From Hydractinia symbiolongicarpus (Eukaryota > Cnidaria > Hydrozoa > Anthoathecata > Hydractiniidae), in the NCBI RefSeq assembly GCF_029227915.1, contig NC_079880.1, positions 10,753,501 through 10,817,500 of the forward strand: a stretch of 64,000 nucleotides of DNA. Direction: 5' to 3'. The translations under genes and the position numbers were made by a program. Numbering within the stretch: the stretch's first letter is position 1; every line of letters starts with the position of its first letter. The notes under the pieces are model-generated. The model worked only from the letters and a program-made list of their open reading frames with translations. It was not told where the DNA came from and ran no database searches. Of the stretch, positions 61,327 through 64,000 are shown in pieces.

Positions 61327-61500
61327 CAGTGGGATCTCTCTATCTCGAACTCGCAAGGGACCAAAAAATTTGTTTGAGATAGAGAAAGTTCGAGATAAAG
61401 AAAGGAAAAGGCGGACCACAAATGTTCAAGGGACCGAGACTTTAGTTCGAGAGGGAGAGAAGTTCGAGATAGAGAATAGTCGAGACAGAGAGATGGCACT
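61327..61500. mobile_element. pogo/Tc1-like MITE
   Basis: TA precedes CAGTGGGATCTCTCTATCTC; the right end GAGACAGAGAGATGGCACT is its imperfect inverse and is followed by ATA. Internal TTCGAGATAGAGA copies point inwards. TA duplication and CAGT ends fit the Tc1/mariner-pogo group. Confidence 0.7.
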
Positions 61501-62285
61501 ATAATACTAAAATGGGGAACTAAAGTATTTAGAACATGGTTGCTAGAGTAAATTGACTATAAACACGATTTTAATATTGAAGTTGGTGACTTCATAGGGA
61601 TTTTCCCAATTCTCAAAACTAATTCACGTTTGGTAAAACAGTAAATATGAAGACCATGTTGTTCTAAATACAAAGTGTCTCGTGAAATCAATAGGCACAA
61701 CTGGTAGGAATCAATAACTTGCATGCCACTATGCTTGTTAGTTTGACAATCTTGTTACATAGAGTATGAAGTAACTACAGGCGTGTCCTTCATGTCAATT
61801 ATCACGAGCTTAACAGCTGCATTATTTTGCATTTGGTAACGACCATCCATATTAGTAAGTTTGAGAATTCCATCTAACCCCCCTACGTATGTGTAAATGT
61901 GTTACGTATATTTAATGTCTATTTATTTCTTTTCTTTTCTCAACATTGATTAAAAAGACAACATTACAGCTAGTAAAATATGTTCATAATATAAATATAA
62001 CTATATATACAACTATATACAAAAAAAAGTTCCCTAAATTCTGTATTGACAAGCATTTAAAATCAAAACAATCTCGTGAAGACTATAAGAAAAAAATCTG
62101 AATGACAGCATAAAATAAGTAGACAAGTACCAATGCATAAGCGTGCATATTTAAAAAAAAACATATACTATATATATCCCATATTCACAAAAACATTATA
62201 TACATATATTTTGAACAACGCTAAAAGTTCTTTTAACAGAATGAAACACTTCTTGTCAAATAATGAACATTCGAAAATGACGAAT
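61501..62285. other. 3' flank of the RRM gene, no gene seen
   Basis: AT-rich, no recognisable feature. Confidence 0.5.
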
Positions 62286-63509
62286 TTATTGAGAATTTGT
62301 TTTGTGTAGCGGTTTGTGTAAGCTTTTAATAGACGAACTTGATGAAGAATGTCGAATTGATCTTGCAGCCCAGGAATGTGATATATGTGGACTGATTAGA
62401 ATTTCACTTCGTCCACATTGAGAGCGTGTTTGTTGTTGTCCAGTCTAGTGTAAAAAGTATTATCATGGAATGTGCTTTAAGAGATAACTTTAAGAATAAT
62501 GAAATGTTATTGAGTTTACTCCCAAAACTGTTATCCTAAATTTTTTTTCTATTTACAAAAAAAAAGCATTGTAATTTTCTTACGAAAATTATTTATTGAA
62601 AGCTACTTACAAATGCTAAACTTCCAAATCTCTGCATAGAGGGCGTTGAAGGGCGCCGACTTTTTGTGCGAGGAGAAGCTAAAGTAACAGATATTTTTTT
62701 TGACAAGATCACAGAGCCATTCATCCATGCAATGGCTTTGGCAGCTTCTCCAGGAGATTGGAAATACAATATGGCGTGCCTTCGATTTCTCACTCTCTCA
62801 TCGCTAACCATTTCTGTTTTCAACACATTGCCAAACTTGGAAAACTTCTGAATGAGTGTCTCTTCATTTATCTCATCGTCAATGTTTTGAATTTTGAGTG
62901 GTATTCCTAAAAAAGAATTTTTATTATAGATCTATATGAACAATTTTCGCAAGCTCGTAATGCATGGGTAGCTTCAATGATTTGATTGATGAATGAATAC
63001 GCAATTTTCCATCGTTCAATTATCAGACCATTTTAACTGGTTATTGACTTAAGTCGCCATCCAATCAAAGGCTTTTGTTCTTTTGTTTAACTACAAGAGT
63101 AATCACAAACATGATGGTAGCTTTTTTCATAAGTGTTGATTTTATAGGTTCTGACATTGCGCAACTCCTTATTGTAATCTTATACACTGTTTATTTTTGT
63201 AACCATGGAGATGCATTCCCTAAAAATTAACCTTAAGCGTACTATATCAATAAGAAAATTATCCGTGTAAGCATTTTCATTAACAAGTGCACGCAAGACA
63301 TTCTCGTGCCGTCCTTATCAATTACCAGTCTTGTAAATGATACATTTATTTAATATCTTGAAAATCGTTTTTTGTGCAAGTAAACAATACTAACCTTCAA
63401 ATTTTAACCCGTTTTTAGGTGACTTAGCTGCGGAATCGATTTTCATGTTGCTAAGACATACTTGCGGTTTGACAACGTCGTCGGCGTCGTTAAATTGGGT
63501 TGTAAATGG
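62286..63509 (-). CDS. RNA-binding protein with one RRM (5' end not seen)
   Basis: Three exons: 63509-63395, 62906-62611, 62444-62286, joined in phase with a stop at 62286-62288. The middle exon holds a full RRM: RNP2-like LKIQNIDDEI, helix ETLIQKFSKFGNVLKTEM, RNP1-like RHAILYF, helix PGEAAKAIAWMNG, last strand KISVTLA. A Ser/Arg/Pro-rich segment follows, then a Ser- and His-rich tail of 52 residues. An acceptor precedes 63509, so coding sequence continues upstream; no earlier exon was found between 63510 and 64000. RRM proteins bind single-stranded RNA and act in splicing, stability or translation; the specific ortholog is not recognisable. AATAAA overlaps the stop. Confidence 0.72.
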
Positions 63510-64000
63510 CTGCAAAAGAAGGTGAAATGGATTGGTAGAAGGTTGAAAAAAATGTGAACTAAATGGTTAATGGTCTTAAAATATGGTCTAAAAAAAATAA
63601 CGGTGAAAAACAGAACAGTTACTTTCTTACCAGAATAATTTTTGTTAGTGCCAACCTTATACATGTGCATAATAATTTCCATTTTGATTTTTTTGTGGTT
63701 TAAAATTAAAAGCTTATTGTTTACTGCGTAACTTAATATCTCTCCCTGTTCTCATCACAGATATTGTAGCAGATAAAATATTCGTTGTTATTAATAGTGA
63801 CGAAAATACTTTGCCACGTGTTGTTTTAAATATTTGCACCGGAAAACAAATGACCTCTCTCAGCTTTTCTACAACCATTTTGTGAGATTTTAATAAACAA
63901 GAAGATAGAACTTTTATATCTTGCAAGAATTAAGCACAATTTACTCTTTCTGGAGAATATAATGATTTCCTTAAATGTTGTCCTTGTTATAGGAGTCTGA
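63510..64000. other. Intron or upstream region of the RRM gene
   Basis: No exon identified. Open frames on the minus strand here lack any domain. Confidence 0.4.

Noticed and set aside
63714-63926. First exon of the RRM gene
   Set aside because: The frame ends in a stop and lacks a suitable donor joining in phase to 63509.
1-64000. CRISPR arrays, operons or prokaryotic genes
   Set aside because: Repeats are minisatellites or transposons; all real genes here are eukaryotic, most with introns.

Overview
The window is animal nuclear DNA. It is AT-rich and has spliced genes with ordinary GT..AG introns and many degenerate transposon remains. Gene content (an axonemal dynein light chain, an Emi/FBXO5-type cell-cycle inhibitor, Rpn13/ADRM1, MFSD12) indicates a metazoan with motile cilia. 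Base composition, small introns, repeat types and lineage-specific secreted proteins suggest a cnidarian, perhaps a hydrozoan; that placement is inference. There is no operon logic and no sign that the genes share one pathway.

Left third (1-25 kb). ADRM1/Rpn13 runs on the minus strand in seven exons (8612 down to 173) and leaves the window before its stop. Its 6-kb first intron holds a TIR element with unusually long flanking direct repeats and a perfect 15-bp hairpin. A 58-67 bp minisatellite lies in its upstream region. Head-to-head with it is DNALI1 (11561-17286, plus, eight exons), whose first intron carries a textbook TTAA-flanked piggyBac-type MITE. Next comes an Emi1/Emi2-like gene (20528-22478, plus, three exons), with a TIR MITE about 275 bp upstream of its ATG.

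Middle (25-46 kb). A secreted discoidin-like protein gene (25271-27101, plus, TATA box) is followed by ATTC microsatellites. Then come two intronless genes: an atypical Rho-family GTPase lacking key catalytic residues (31462-32079, minus) and a GT31 glycosyltransferase (34328-35350, plus). A secreted HExxH metallopeptidase gene (45018 down to about 41125, minus) has a (GAA/TTC) tract of over 400 bp starting inside an intron right next to a splice donor.

Right third (46-64 kb). MFSD12 is complete in ten exons (51305 down to 48437, minus). A degenerate non-LTR retrotransposon follows (about 58.1-54.5 kb, minus) whose ORF remains include a PHD-like finger, CCCH fingers and an AP-type endonuclease. 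Then come two inverted copies of a tRNA-derived SINE, a Penelope-like reverse-transcriptase fragment, a pogo-like MITE and the 3' part of an RRM protein gene (63509 down to 62286, minus).

All exon models were built by eye from frames, splice sites and phase. Every join listed keeps the reading frame. No expression data or database search was available.
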